Position numbers and translations under genes: made by a program. DNA of 64,000 nucleotides from VBAS01 sp964508655. Its GTDB lineage: Bacteria > Bacteroidota > Bacteroidia > Chitinophagales > Chitinophagaceae. This document shows positions 52,792-61,719 of this stretch, piece by piece. Location: contig CAZDUO010000005.1 in the NCBI GenBank assembly GCA_964508655.1, positions 35,311-99,310 of the forward strand. Direction: 5' to 3'. How positions within the stretch are numbered: the first letter of the stretch is position 1; the number at the start of each line of letters is the position of its first letter. The notes beneath the pieces were generated by a model. That model was not told the DNA's origin. It was given only the letters and a program-made list of their open reading frames with translations, and made no database searches.

Positions 52792-54216
52792 ATGGGTATG
52801 AAAAAAATAGTTTTGCTCAGTTCGTTTCTGTTATTACTAACATGCATTTCAAAACTATTTGCCATTATCCGGCTGCCGCCCATTATGAGCAGCAATATGG
52901 TGCTGCAGCAAAATTCACAGGCAACATTATGGGGATGGGCAAGCCCGACTGAGCGGTTTGTTATTATCTCCTCATGGAAGAATACAGTTGATTCCGTAAC
53001 GGCATTAAATACCGGAAAGTGGAAAGCAAAAATCAGCACGCCGGCAGCAGGCGGACCTTATACCATTACGATCAAAGGCCGGTTCAATACAATTGTATTG
53101 GAAAATATTCTGATTGGTGAAGTTTGGATTTGTTCCGGCCAGTCAAATATGGAAATGAGCAATACCAAACAAATACAGGACGAGCTGCCCACCTGCAAGA
53201 ATGATAATATACGTTTCTTCACTGTATTCAAAAAAACTTCTGAATTTCCGCAGGATCATTGCGAAGGTGAATGGGTATCCTGCAACGAAGAAACATTACG
53301 GCGATTCAGCGCTGCAGGCTATTTTTTTGGAAAAAAATTGCATACTGAGCTGAATAATGTTCCTATAGGTCTTATTCAGTCAGCCTGGAGCGGAACCCCG
53401 GTGGAATTGTGGGAACCTGCTGAAGTACTCGACAGTGATCCTGAAATGAAAGAAGCTGCTGCTAAAATAAGAGATGTGACCTACCGGCCCAATAAGCCCG
53501 GGTATATTTATAATGCAATGATCTACCCAATCTCCCATTACACCATTGCCGGTGTTATCTGGTACCAGGGTGAGGGGAATACAGCAAGAGCCGGCACCTA
53601 CGAAAAAATGTTTACAGGCATGATCGGCGCCTGGCGAAAACAGTTTGAACAGGATTTTCCTTTTTATTACGTGCAAATTGCCCCCTATACTTATGAAACC
53701 CCTTATGAAGCGGCTTTGCTGATGGAACAGCAAACCCGTTCGCTATCTTATCCGAAAACCGGCATGGTAGTAATCACCGATCTTGTTGATAACATCAAAG
53801 ACCAGCATCCGAAAGACAAATTAAATGTGGGTTTGCGTTTAGCCAATATTGCATTGGCAGAAACATACAAGCTAAATATACCTACGCCTGTTTACAAAAA
53901 TCCAAAGTATAAAAGAATGGAAGTAAGTAAAGGGAAAGTAAACCTGTATTTTGACAATGCGCCCAATGGTTTTATGGTACAAGGAGATAGTGCAGCTACT
54001 GAATTTCTCATTGCAGGAAGTGATCAATACTTTTTGCCGGCTGAGGTAAAACTGGAAAAAGACAGGATCGTTGTCTCAAACAAACAGATCTCCAATCCGG
54101 TTGCAGTCCGGTTTTCTTTCAGCAATACCGGCATGTCGAATGTGTTTAACAAAGAAGGATTACCTATTATTCCCTTCCGGACGGATAACTGGGAAGTAAT
54201 ACCGGTGAAACAGTAA
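52792..54216 (+). CDS. Sialate O-acetylesterase-type SGNH esterase, short form
   Basis: A 474-residue exported esterase. The start may be 52792 (MGMKKIVLL) or 52798 (MKKIVLL); both give a signal peptide ending near KLFA. The N-terminal domain has PPIMSSNMVLQQNSQATLWGWASPTE, partly longer than needed here, and the SGNH blocks are CSGQSNM (Ser115 from the first ATG), GVIWYQGEGN and the Asp/His region NIKDQHPKDKLNVGLRL. Block III has Gly-Glu-Gly where the long-form esterase in this window has Gly-Glu-Ser. It lacks the galactose-binding-like insert of that paralogue. It ends 26 bp from a convergent SMP-30 gene. Deacetylation of hemicellulose fragments is likely. Confidence 0.88.
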   Translation: MGMKKIVLLSSFLLLLTCISKLFAIIRLPPIMSSNMVLQQNSQATLWGWASPTERFVIISSWKNTVDSVTALNTGKWKAKISTPAAGGPYTITIKGRFNTIVLENILIGEVWICSGQSNMEMSNTKQIQDELPTCKNDNIRFFTVFKKTSEFPQDHCEGEWVSCNEETLRRFSAAGYFFGKKLHTELNNVPIGLIQSAWSGTPVELWEPAEVLDSDPEMKEAAAKIRDVTYRPNKPGYIYNAMIYPISHYTIAGVIWYQGEGNTARAGTYEKMFTGMIGAWRKQFEQDFPFYYVQIAPYTYETPYEAALLMEQQTRSLSYPKTGMVVITDLVDNIKDQHPKDKLNVGLRLANIALAETYKLNIPTPVYKNPKYKRMEVSKGKVNLYFDNAPNGFMVQGDSAATEFLIAGSDQYFLPAEVKLEKDRIVVSNKQISNPVAVRFSFSNTGMSNVFNKEGLPIIPFRTDNWEVIPVKQ

Positions 54217-54242
54217 AAAACGTTGCCGTTTCAGGTAATACA

Positions 54243-55238
54243 TTATTTCATTTTTACTCTCAGCAAAAACTGCGTGGCGGTTATAAACAGAGTTTTATTA
54301 TCGGGAGTTAATGCACAGTTGGAAGCCGATACGCCATTGATCTTAATTTTTCCGATCAGCTTACCGGCTTTGGAAAATATCCAGATGCCGCCCGGGCCGG
54401 TGGCAAACACATTTCCCTTCTTATCTATCTTAAGACCATCACATAGTCCTCCGCCTTTTTCATTGCTTACATCATAAAATAATGCAGCATTCGTCAATGA
54501 GCCATCTGAAGAAACATCATAAGTGTGCCACATTTTTTTCCGGTTATCAGAATTGGCCACCAATAATTTTTTTCCGCCCGGAAACATGGCAATACCATTT
54601 GGCGACTCAATGGAGTCAATTAACAAGGTAATATTACCCGACTTATCCATTCTGTACACACCCTGCATTGTAAGATCTTTAACCGGATCTCTGGTACCTC
54701 TTTCAAATCCATAAGCCGGATCGGTGAAATAAACGTCGCCATCCGTTGTAACATAAAGATCGTTTGGGCTATTCAGTCTTTTACCCTGGTAAGTACCGGC
54801 AACTGTAATAAATTTTGACTGCGGTGCATTAAGTGGTGCATCCATCATGGCCACCCTCCTGTCCCCATGCTGGCAAACCAGTAATTTACCATCCTGTGAA
54901 AGTGCTAATCCGTTTGGCCCCATAAACCCGCCTCTTTTTATGGTATCTGTATAACCTCCGGGTTTTACATACACTTCTTTGCCTTTAGCTTCCGTCCATT
55001 TATAAATTGTATTTCCCGGCACATCAGACACCAAAAGCATTTTTTCTTTCTCTATCCACAACGGTCCTTCTGTAAATTGAAACCCTTCCGCAATAATTTC
55101 AACTTTCGCATCTTTCTTTATCAGTTTGGAAAGTTCTTTTGAAACAAACTCAATAGTACGGGTGCCGGGTTTTATTTCCTGTGTATGCCCGGAAATAATA
55201 TATCCAAGTGCAAGCAAAAGAAATGTAATCTTCGTCAT
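54243..55238 (-). CDS. SMP-30/gluconolactonase-family secreted protein
   Basis: A 331-residue secreted six-bladed propeller (signal MTKITFLLLALGYIISGHTQ) of the lactonase family. Visible motifs include EGFQFTEGPLWIEKEKMLLVSD with the metal-binding Glu, FMGPNGLALSQDGKLLVCQHG, LNSPNDLYVTTDGDVYFTDPAYG with Asn and Asp ligands, and SPNGIAMFPGGKKLLVANSD. All four expected metal or active-site positions appear filled. It should hydrolyse aldonolactones such as those that a PQQ sugar dehydrogenase makes. It is 75 bp downstream of the cupin-SMP-30 fusion gene on the same strand, converging on the plus-strand esterase. Confidence 0.92.
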   Translation of the reverse strand: MTKITFLLLALGYIISGHTQEIKPGTRTIEFVSKELSKLIKKDAKVEIIAEGFQFTEGPLWIEKEKMLLVSDVPGNTIYKWTEAKGKEVYVKPGGYTDTIKRGGFMGPNGLALSQDGKLLVCQHGDRRVAMMDAPLNAPQSKFITVAGTYQGKRLNSPNDLYVTTDGDVYFTDPAYGFERGTRDPVKDLTMQGVYRMDKSGNITLLIDSIESPNGIAMFPGGKKLLVANSDNRKKMWHTYDVSSDGSLTNAALFYDVSNEKGGGLCDGLKIDKKGNVFATGPGGIWIFSKAGKLIGKIKINGVSASNCALTPDNKTLFITATQFLLRVKMK

Positions 55239-55313
55239 AAATTTTTATTTATAAATAAATGCAGCCAACTGCTGCCGGAAATAAATACTGGTTGTTGGCA
55301 TATGTATGTCCGC

Positions 55314-57263
55314 TTACAAATAATTCACAAACCCCTCCATATTCGTCCGTATTTTATACACCTTACTATAGCTTACAATATAAAGTGTTTTCATATCAGC
55401 ATCGCCAAAACAAAGACTAACCGGGAAGGAAGGCAGATTAATCATACCAAGAAATTCCCCTTTGGCGTTAAATATCTGAACACCATAAAAAGTGGCAACA
55501 TACAGATTGCCCTGTTTATCAATTGCCATACCATCAGCGCTGGTAGACCGGGCTTTTCTGTCAAGTACATTCTCCGTCAAAAATAATTTTGCAAACTTCC
55601 GGCCATTGCTGATTGTTCCGTCAGCATTTACATCATAAGCCCAGATGAAATTATCTTTTTCACTGCTTACCGGATACCAGGATTCATCATCAATGCAATT
55701 GTTGATGTAAAGTGTTTTGCCATCCGGTGATAATACAATGCCATTGGGCATGGCAAATTCATTAGGGTTGGTCAATCGGGTTACTTTTCCTTCCGGCGAA
55801 ACATAATACACAGCCCGGCCCGGTTGAAATTTTTCAGGCTCCATTGTAAACTGCGGGTCGGTAAAATATACACCACCCTTTGCATCGGTCACAATATCAT
55901 TGGGTCCGTCAATAGGTTTACCCTCGTACTTATCAGCAATAACTTTTACCACTTCTCCCTTTGTTGTCATTTCCACTACCCGATGCCCCATCATATCGCA
56001 AACAAGCAGGTTCCCGTTTTTATAAGGATACAATCCATTGGTCTGCATTTTACCTTCAGTAATATTTTTATAACTGCCATTGGGGTTTAATTCTACTGTT
56101 GAACTTTTCTTCGGGCTTGCTCCCCAGTTCTGGTCGAAATACATATTTGAAAAATAAATCTTCCCATTTATCCATTTGGGTCCTTCACTGAAGTTTAATT
56201 CGGGTTTTGTTTTTTTACCATCCACAATTAATTCCAATCTGGCATCTTCAGGAATAATGGACCGGTAAGCTGCCATTCTTGTTTTTTCTTTTTCAAGGTA
56301 ATCCGTTCGAGCCGGCCAGAAAATATCCAAAGCATCGCAACCCAACTCGCCAATCTTTGCACCATGCACCATATTGGCAGAAATACGCACTACATCACCC
56401 GCCTTCATCGGCTGTTCACCATCAAGCAGAATTTCATCACAGGCGCCACGCAAACCGAACATCATTTGCTCCTCGGGATGTATATGATGCGGAAATACAG
56501 AATTGGGCTCCATAGAAATAAAACTCAGCTGCATATTCTTTCCTGAAATTAATCTTGAAGAAGCTCCCGGCGCCAGTTCAGTTAGCTGCATATCGTAGAG
56601 ATTGTAAACAATCCCGGGCTTTACATTTGGTTCAAGTGTTGTATTGATATCAGCAAATTCAGCAGGAATATTTTTAAGTCCTGCTTTCTCAAGATAATCC
56701 GAACGCAAGGGGCTGTACAATTCCAGCAACCTGGCTCCTGATGCACCGGCCGTCAAAGCATTCTTAGTTCCTTTTTCGAGAAATACAAAATCCGTTTGCG
56801 GTGTAATGCTATGTATTCCATCCGGCGATTCTCTCTTCAATCCGGTCATTGTCACAAAAGACCCATTTATTAACTGACTAACCGAACCTTCCAAAACAAA
56901 CAGGAACCTGTCTGCCGGCAACACTTCTTCGGGGATTTTTGCACCAGGGTCAAGAGAAAGTGTACATACCAGTATTCCGCTTCCCCAAAACATTTTTGAG
57001 TTTACGCCGGTGTACAGCATTACGTTTGTCAAACTATCCATGCTGGTTACTTTTGCCGCTTCGAGATTCGAGGTTAAGTTCTGCACGGGAAGACCCGGAA
57101 TTTTTCTTTCCGTCAGATTATACTGCCCGATCAGCTTTTTGTTCTTAGTTACCCATCCGGGTTCAGAGCCGGCATCGGAACTGCAATTTGTGAGTACAAG
57201 TAAAATCGCACCAAGAAAGCCGCCGTAAATGGTTTTAGCCGCTAATAAGGATTGCATACTCAT
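55314..57263 (-). CDS. Cupin-cupin-SMP-30 fusion lipoprotein
   Basis: A 649-residue lipoprotein (lipobox LVLTNCSSD) joining a bicupin to a lactonase-type propeller. The first cupin (about residues 85-200; PADRFLFVLEGSVSQLING) lacks metal histidines. The second (about 225-310) has HHIHPEEQMMFGLRGACDE and a later His in ANMVHGAK, so it should bind metal. From about residue 325 the SMP-30 propeller follows: LNFSEGPKWINGKIYFSNMY, DGPNDIVTDAKGGVYFTDP and MPNGIVLSPDGKTLYINNC. The two parts are separate proteins in most genomes. The fusion suggests that the product of one domain is the substrate of the other. It is divergent from the gene at 57440 and precedes the single SMP-30 gene. Confidence 0.88.
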   Translation of the reverse strand: MSMQSLLAAKTIYGGFLGAILLVLTNCSSDAGSEPGWVTKNKKLIGQYNLTERKIPGLPVQNLTSNLEAAKVTSMDSLTNVMLYTGVNSKMFWGSGILVCTLSLDPGAKIPEEVLPADRFLFVLEGSVSQLINGSFVTMTGLKRESPDGIHSITPQTDFVFLEKGTKNALTAGASGARLLELYSPLRSDYLEKAGLKNIPAEFADINTTLEPNVKPGIVYNLYDMQLTELAPGASSRLISGKNMQLSFISMEPNSVFPHHIHPEEQMMFGLRGACDEILLDGEQPMKAGDVVRISANMVHGAKIGELGCDALDIFWPARTDYLEKEKTRMAAYRSIIPEDARLELIVDGKKTKPELNFSEGPKWINGKIYFSNMYFDQNWGASPKKSSTVELNPNGSYKNITEGKMQTNGLYPYKNGNLLVCDMMGHRVVEMTTKGEVVKVIADKYEGKPIDGPNDIVTDAKGGVYFTDPQFTMEPEKFQPGRAVYYVSPEGKVTRLTNPNEFAMPNGIVLSPDGKTLYINNCIDDESWYPVSSEKDNFIWAYDVNADGTISNGRKFAKLFLTENVLDRKARSTSADGMAIDKQGNLYVATFYGVQIFNAKGEFLGMINLPSFPVSLCFGDADMKTLYIVSYSKVYKIRTNMEGFVNYL

Positions 57264-57439
57264 GTTTGTTTTGGTTTAACAGAAGGAAAAGTAGGAAGTT
57301 AATTTGGTGCATCAAATTTACGCTTGTCTGTTCAGAGATAGTTTGTAAATTGACATCAACTTTTTTATTAATGACTGTTAGTACTGCTAATTCTTCGCTC
57401 CTATACTATCTGGATAAATTAAACCTAAATATAAATGAT

Positions 57440-57778
57440 ATGAAATACTTATTTACCTGGCTATTGCTTTTAGGAGGCTTAGCCGTTTTTGCACAAACCT
57501 CCATTGATGGCAACTGGAAAGGAACCCGCGAAACGCCAAACGGCACTTTTGAAGTGAACTATACTTTTAAAGTGGAAGGAACTGAATTGAAAGGAACATG
57601 GAAAACCCAATTTGGAGAAGCCCCTTTGGAAAACGGAAAATTTGATGGTAAAAAATTAACTTTTACTATTTCCTTCAACGATGTAACCATCAACAGCACG
57701 GGGGAAGTAATCAATGAAAACGAAATCCTGTTAAAAAACGAAAGAGGTGAAATGAAGCTTACCCGTGTGAAATCGTAA
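57440..57778 (+). CDS. Small secreted beta-barrel protein
   Basis: A 112-residue secreted protein; the start at 57440 gives the signal MKYLFTWLLLLGGLAVFAQ, and the open frame upstream to 57266 lacks any protein-like character. The mature part (IDGNWKGTRETPNGTFEVNY, KVEGTELKGTWKTQFGEAPL, LENGKFDGKKLTFTISFND) is an alternation of short strands that looks like a lipocalin or streptavidin-like small barrel. Similar domains occur at the ends of Bacteroidota hydrolases. No catalytic residues can be named. It stands alone between divergent and downstream genes. Confidence 0.75.
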   Translation: MKYLFTWLLLLGGLAVFAQTSIDGNWKGTRETPNGTFEVNYTFKVEGTELKGTWKTQFGEAPLENGKFDGKKLTFTISFNDVTINSTGEVINENEILLKNERGEMKLTRVKS

Positions 57779-58179
57779 GTTTCATTTAACAGGTTAAATT
57801 ATTTTCTCCTGGACTTACTGTTTCAAATTATGTTCTGATTTAAAAAAAAATTATATCCTGATAAATCTTTTACGCTGACTGCATCAACCTCTTTTAAATT
57901 ACAGCCGTGAAAATTTAATCAATGCCTGAAAAAGGGTTAGTTGAAGGTTTAGAAAATCACCATTGTTTGCAAATATTTTCCGGATCATATCTGCAGCACC
58001 AATGGATATAATACACGTTTAAATGTAACAAAAGATAAATAGCAACCCCGGTATGAATTAAGTATCATTAATAGCCAGATCAACGTGCAGAAAAATAATT
58101 CAAGACTGATGTATTAAATAGTAATGGATTTGTACCGGGTAAATGTTATAAGTAAAAAAAGGTAATCGCCTCTAAGTAA
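57779..58179. other. Gene-free stretch before the zinc dehydrogenase gene
   Basis: A 401-bp AT-rich stretch with no convincing coding frame on either strand, no repeat shared with the other gaps and no clear terminator hairpin. It probably holds the promoter of the dehydrogenase-GH95-GH127 transcript; no confident promoter motif or LacI-type palindrome was found in it. Confidence 0.5.
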
Positions 58180-59196
58180 ATGAAAACACTTGTCTGCAAA
58201 GAGCCTGGAAAACTGGAATACTCCGGGGGAATCATGCCGCGTTTACAAAATAATCATTCCATTATAAAAATTAAACGAGTTGGTATCTGCGGCACAGACC
58301 TGCATGCCTTTGAAGGCACGCAGCCTTTTTTCAGCTATCCCCGTATTTTAGGTCATGAACTGGCCGGCGAGTTGATTGATTGTGATAATGCCCCCGGCTT
58401 TCAGAAAGGGGAAACTGTAACTTTTATTCCCTATTTTAACTGTGGAGTTTGTGTTGCCTGCCGAAACGGGAAACCCAATAGTTGTGTACAACTGAAAGTA
58501 TGCGGAGTGCATACAGATGGAGGTATGGCAGAATACCTTTCTGTTCCATCTCATTCATTACTGCACGGTGAGGGTTTAAGCTTTGATGAATTGGCATTGG
58601 TGGAGCCATTGGCCATCGGCGCACATGCTGTGAGCAGGGCAAATGTTGCAACGGGAGAATTTGTTCTGGTAGTTGGGGCGGGCCCTATTGGTTTAGGAAT
58701 AATGGAATTTGCCGGAATAGCAGGCGGAACGGTCATTGCATTGGATATTAACCCCGGGCGGTTGCAATTCTGTAAGGAAAAACTCAACGTCGCTTACACT
58801 ATCAACGCTTTGACAGAAAATGTTTCCGGCCGGTTAAAAAAAATAACCAATGGCGACATGCCAACTGTCGTTATTGATGCAACAGGCAGTTTAAAAGCGA
58901 TCAATGTTGCATTTCAATATATGGCCCATGGAGCCCGGTATATACTGATCGGTTTGCAAAAAGGTGATATTTCATTCAACCACCCGGAATTCCATAAGAG
59001 AGAGGCTGCATTGATGAGCAGCCGGAATGCAACCCGTGAAGATTTTCAAAAGGTAATTGCAGCTATAAAAAAAGGGGATGTTAACCCTCTTAAATACATA
59101 ACTCATCGTGTGAGCTTTGATAATGTAATCAACGAATTTAAAAACTGGCTTGATCCGGAAAATGGTGTAATTAAAGCTATGGTTGAAATAAACTGA
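58180..59196 (+). CDS. Zinc-dependent dehydrogenase, L-galactonate-5-dehydrogenase-like
   Basis: A 338-residue cytoplasmic medium-chain dehydrogenase. The catalytic-zinc Cys is in VGICGTDLHAFEGTQPFFSYP, the His and Glu in RILGHELAGE, and the structural-zinc cysteines are in FNCGVCVACRNGKPNSC. The Rossmann motif is VVGAGPIGLG. The run GTQPFFSYPRILGHE, VCGVHTDGGMAEYLSVP and FNHPEFHKREAALMSSRNAT closely follow the remembered sequence of E. coli LgoD (YjjN), an L-galactonate oxidoreductase. The next gene is GH95, a family with alpha-L-galactosidase members. This context favours a role in L-galactose or L-fucose-derived acid metabolism. Specificity still needs an assay. Confidence 0.88.
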   Translation: MKTLVCKEPGKLEYSGGIMPRLQNNHSIIKIKRVGICGTDLHAFEGTQPFFSYPRILGHELAGELIDCDNAPGFQKGETVTFIPYFNCGVCVACRNGKPNSCVQLKVCGVHTDGGMAEYLSVPSHSLLHGEGLSFDELALVEPLAIGAHAVSRANVATGEFVLVVGAGPIGLGIMEFAGIAGGTVIALDINPGRLQFCKEKLNVAYTINALTENVSGRLKKITNGDMPTVVIDATGSLKAINVAFQYMAHGARYILIGLQKGDISFNHPEFHKREAALMSSRNATREDFQKVIAAIKKGDVNPLKYITHRVSFDNVINEFKNWLDPENGVIKAMVEIN

Positions 59197-59241
59197 TCCC
59201 AAATATGAAATGATGATTTTTTTCCCGGTAATTATACAATT

Positions 59242-61719
59242 ATGAAACTATTCCTATCTGTTCTTTTCATTTCTTCAGCTTCAATAGTATTTGCGCAAAA
59301 TAAACCCGGCCTTAAACTCTGGTACAAACAACCTGCCGGTAATACATGGGAAAATGCATTACCCATTGGTAACGGAAGATTGGGAGCCATGGTATATGGA
59401 AATGTAGAAAAAGAAACCATCCAGTTGAATGAACATACCTTGTGGAGCGGCGGCCCTAACCGGAACGATAATCCCCTTGCCCTGGATTCGCTTTCTGTTT
59501 TGCGTCAACTGATTTTTGATGGCAAACAAAAAGAAGCGGAACAGATGGCCGGCCGGATTATCATAAGTAAAAAATCACATGGGCAAATGTTTTTACCAGC
59601 CGGCAATCTCCATCTCGCTTTTAATGGTCATGAAAATTTTACAGACTTTTACCGGGAACTCGATATAGAAAAGGCCGTCGCAAAAACTACTTATAAAATA
59701 AATGGCATAACCTATACAAGAGAAGTACTGGCATCTTTTCCTGACAGGGTAATTGTAATAAACCTTACCGCCAATAAACCCCGCAGCATTTCATTCACTG
59801 CCTCTTATACAACACCGCTGCCAAAAGCAGAAATTAAAACCATAGCAGCTAATCAACTCAGTTTTTCCGGAACCACTGTTGACCATGAGGGAGTGAAGGG
59901 AATGATAAAGTACAAAGGAATAATACAAATGAAAAACCGGGGTGGAACCGTTTCATCAACCGATACATCGCTGGTTGCAAGCAAAGCGGATGCTGTAACC
60001 ATTTATATTTCGATAGCAACCAATTTTAATAACTATAATGATGTGATCGGAAATGAAAATGAAAGAGCATTGAGTTACCTGAACATAGCGACTGTAAAAT
60101 CGTTTTCAACTATATTACAAAATCATATTGCAGCCTACCAGAAATATTTTAACCGTGTAAAACTTGATTTGGGAAAAACGGAAGCTGCTTTGCTGCCGAC
60201 TGATGAACGATTAAAGAATTTCAATTCGGCAAATGACCTGCAGTTTGTTACACTGTATTACCAGTTTGGCCGCTATCTTCTTATTTCATCGTCACAACCC
60301 GGCGGGCAACCTGCTAACCTTCAGGGCATCTGGAATAATAAGGTGCGGCCGCCCTGGGACAGCAAGTACACTATCAACATCAATGCTGAAATGAATTACT
60401 GGCCGGCGGAAAAAACAAATTTGTCAGAGCTGCATGAGCCGTTTTTAACAATGGTAAAAGAAATGGCCATTACCGGTCAGCAAACCGCCAAAGATATGTA
60501 CGGCGCCAGAGGATGGATGGCGCATCATAATACCGATATCTGGCGTGCAACCGGCGCCGTGGATGGAGCCTTTTGGGGTGCATGGACGCAGGGCGGTGGC
60601 TGGACAAGCCAGCATCTCTTGGAGCACTATTTATACAACGGTGATAAAAATTATTTAGCATCTGTTTATCCGGTATTAAAAGGCGCAGCAACTTTCTATG
60701 TTGATTTTTTAATTGAACATCCAAAAAACAACTGGCTTGTTGTTAATCCTGATATGTCGCCGGAAAATGCACCCGCTGCACACCAGGGTTCTTCACTGGA
60801 TGCAGGCACCACCATGACCAATCAAATCATCTTTGATGTATTCAGTTCTGTTATCCGTGCCGCAACCTTTTTAAATAAAGACAAAGCCTTTGCTGATACT
60901 TTAAAACAACTGCGCAGCCGTTTGGCGCCAATGCATATCGGTCAGCATGGCCAGCTGCAGGAGTGGCTCGATGATGTGGATGATCCGAATGACCACCATC
61001 GTCATATATCGCATTTGTACGGATTGTTTCCATCCAATCAAATTTCTCCATACCGCACACCGCAATTATACAGCGCTGCCAGGAACACATTGCTTCAGCG
61101 TGGTGATATATCTACCGGATGGAGCATGGGCTGGAAAGTGAACTGGTGGGCAAAAATGCTCGATGGCAATCATGCTTTCAAACTGATACAAAATCAACTG
61201 TCCCCTGCGGGTACTATTGAAGGAGGTGGCGGTACTTACAATAATTTATTTGATGCACATCCGCCATTCCAGATTGACGGAAACTTTGGATGCACTTCCG
61301 GTATCACAGAAATGCTGATGCAAAGCAGCGATGGCGCTGTTCATTTATTGCCGGCATTGCCTGATGCCTGGGTAAATAAAGGAAGTATCTCGGGCCTGCG
61401 GGCGCCGGGCGGTTTTGAAATTATCAATATGCAATGGGGAGATGGAAAGGTTATGCAACTAACAGTAAAATCAAACGCAGGCGGCCATCTCCGTTTACGC
61501 CTTCCCAATGAAATGAAAATGAGTAATGGCGCTGCACTTACAAAAGCTGCCGGTGAAAATAAAAATCCTTTTTACAAAACAGAAGAAACGGCAGCGCCGG
61601 TACTTTCACCAAAAGCTAAAATAGATTTGCCGCAACTGAAAGATACATGGCTATATGATATACAAACGGTAAAGGGCAAAACATATAGTCTTATTAATAA
61701 ATTAACAGAAGTTAAATGA
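59242..61719 (+). CDS. GH95 alpha-L-fucosidase / alpha-L-galactosidase
   Basis: An 825-residue exported enzyme (signal MKLFLSVLFISSASIVFAQ). The N-terminal beta-domain has ALPIGNGRLGAMVYGNVEKE and TLWSGGPNRNDNP. The (alpha/alpha)6 barrel carries the family active-site patterns NINAEMNYWPAE (the two Asn that activate water), LQEWLDDVDDPNDHHRHISHL with the acid Glu, and HPPFQIDGNFG with a further Asp. Length is normal. GH95 members remove terminal alpha-1,2-L-fucose from xyloglucan or L-galactose from glucuronoarabinoxylan. The adjacent LgoD-like dehydrogenase and xylan-rich locus make the second use attractive. Its stop overlaps the start of the GH127 gene by four bases (ATGA), so translation is coupled. 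Confidence 0.94.
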   Translation: MKLFLSVLFISSASIVFAQNKPGLKLWYKQPAGNTWENALPIGNGRLGAMVYGNVEKETIQLNEHTLWSGGPNRNDNPLALDSLSVLRQLIFDGKQKEAEQMAGRIIISKKSHGQMFLPAGNLHLAFNGHENFTDFYRELDIEKAVAKTTYKINGITYTREVLASFPDRVIVINLTANKPRSISFTASYTTPLPKAEIKTIAANQLSFSGTTVDHEGVKGMIKYKGIIQMKNRGGTVSSTDTSLVASKADAVTIYISIATNFNNYNDVIGNENERALSYLNIATVKSFSTILQNHIAAYQKYFNRVKLDLGKTEAALLPTDERLKNFNSANDLQFVTLYYQFGRYLLISSSQPGGQPANLQGIWNNKVRPPWDSKYTININAEMNYWPAEKTNLSELHEPFLTMVKEMAITGQQTAKDMYGARGWMAHHNTDIWRATGAVDGAFWGAWTQGGGWTSQHLLEHYLYNGDKNYLASVYPVLKGAATFYVDFLIEHPKNNWLVVNPDMSPENAPAAHQGSSLDAGTTMTNQIIFDVFSSVIRAATFLNKDKAFADTLKQLRSRLAPMHIGQHGQLQEWLDDVDDPNDHHRHISHLYGLFPSNQISPYRTPQLYSAARNTLLQRGDISTGWSMGWKVNWWAKMLDGNHAFKLIQNQLSPAGTIEGGGGTYNNLFDAHPPFQIDGNFGCTSGITEMLMQSSDGAVHLLPALPDAWVNKGSISGLRAPGGFEIINMQWGDGKVMQLTVKSNAGGHLRLRLPNEMKMSNGAALTKAAGENKNPFYKTEETAAPVLSPKAKIDLPQLKDTWLYDIQTVKGKTYSLINKLTEVK

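Noticed and set aside
54217..54242. Possible shared terminator between the convergent esterase and SMP-30 genes
   Set aside because: Only a 6-bp TGAAAC/GTTTCA pairing with a long loop is visible, too weak to call.
57266..57439. Upstream extension of the small barrel protein
   Set aside because: The 58 extra residues are not protein-like and precede a clean signal peptide.
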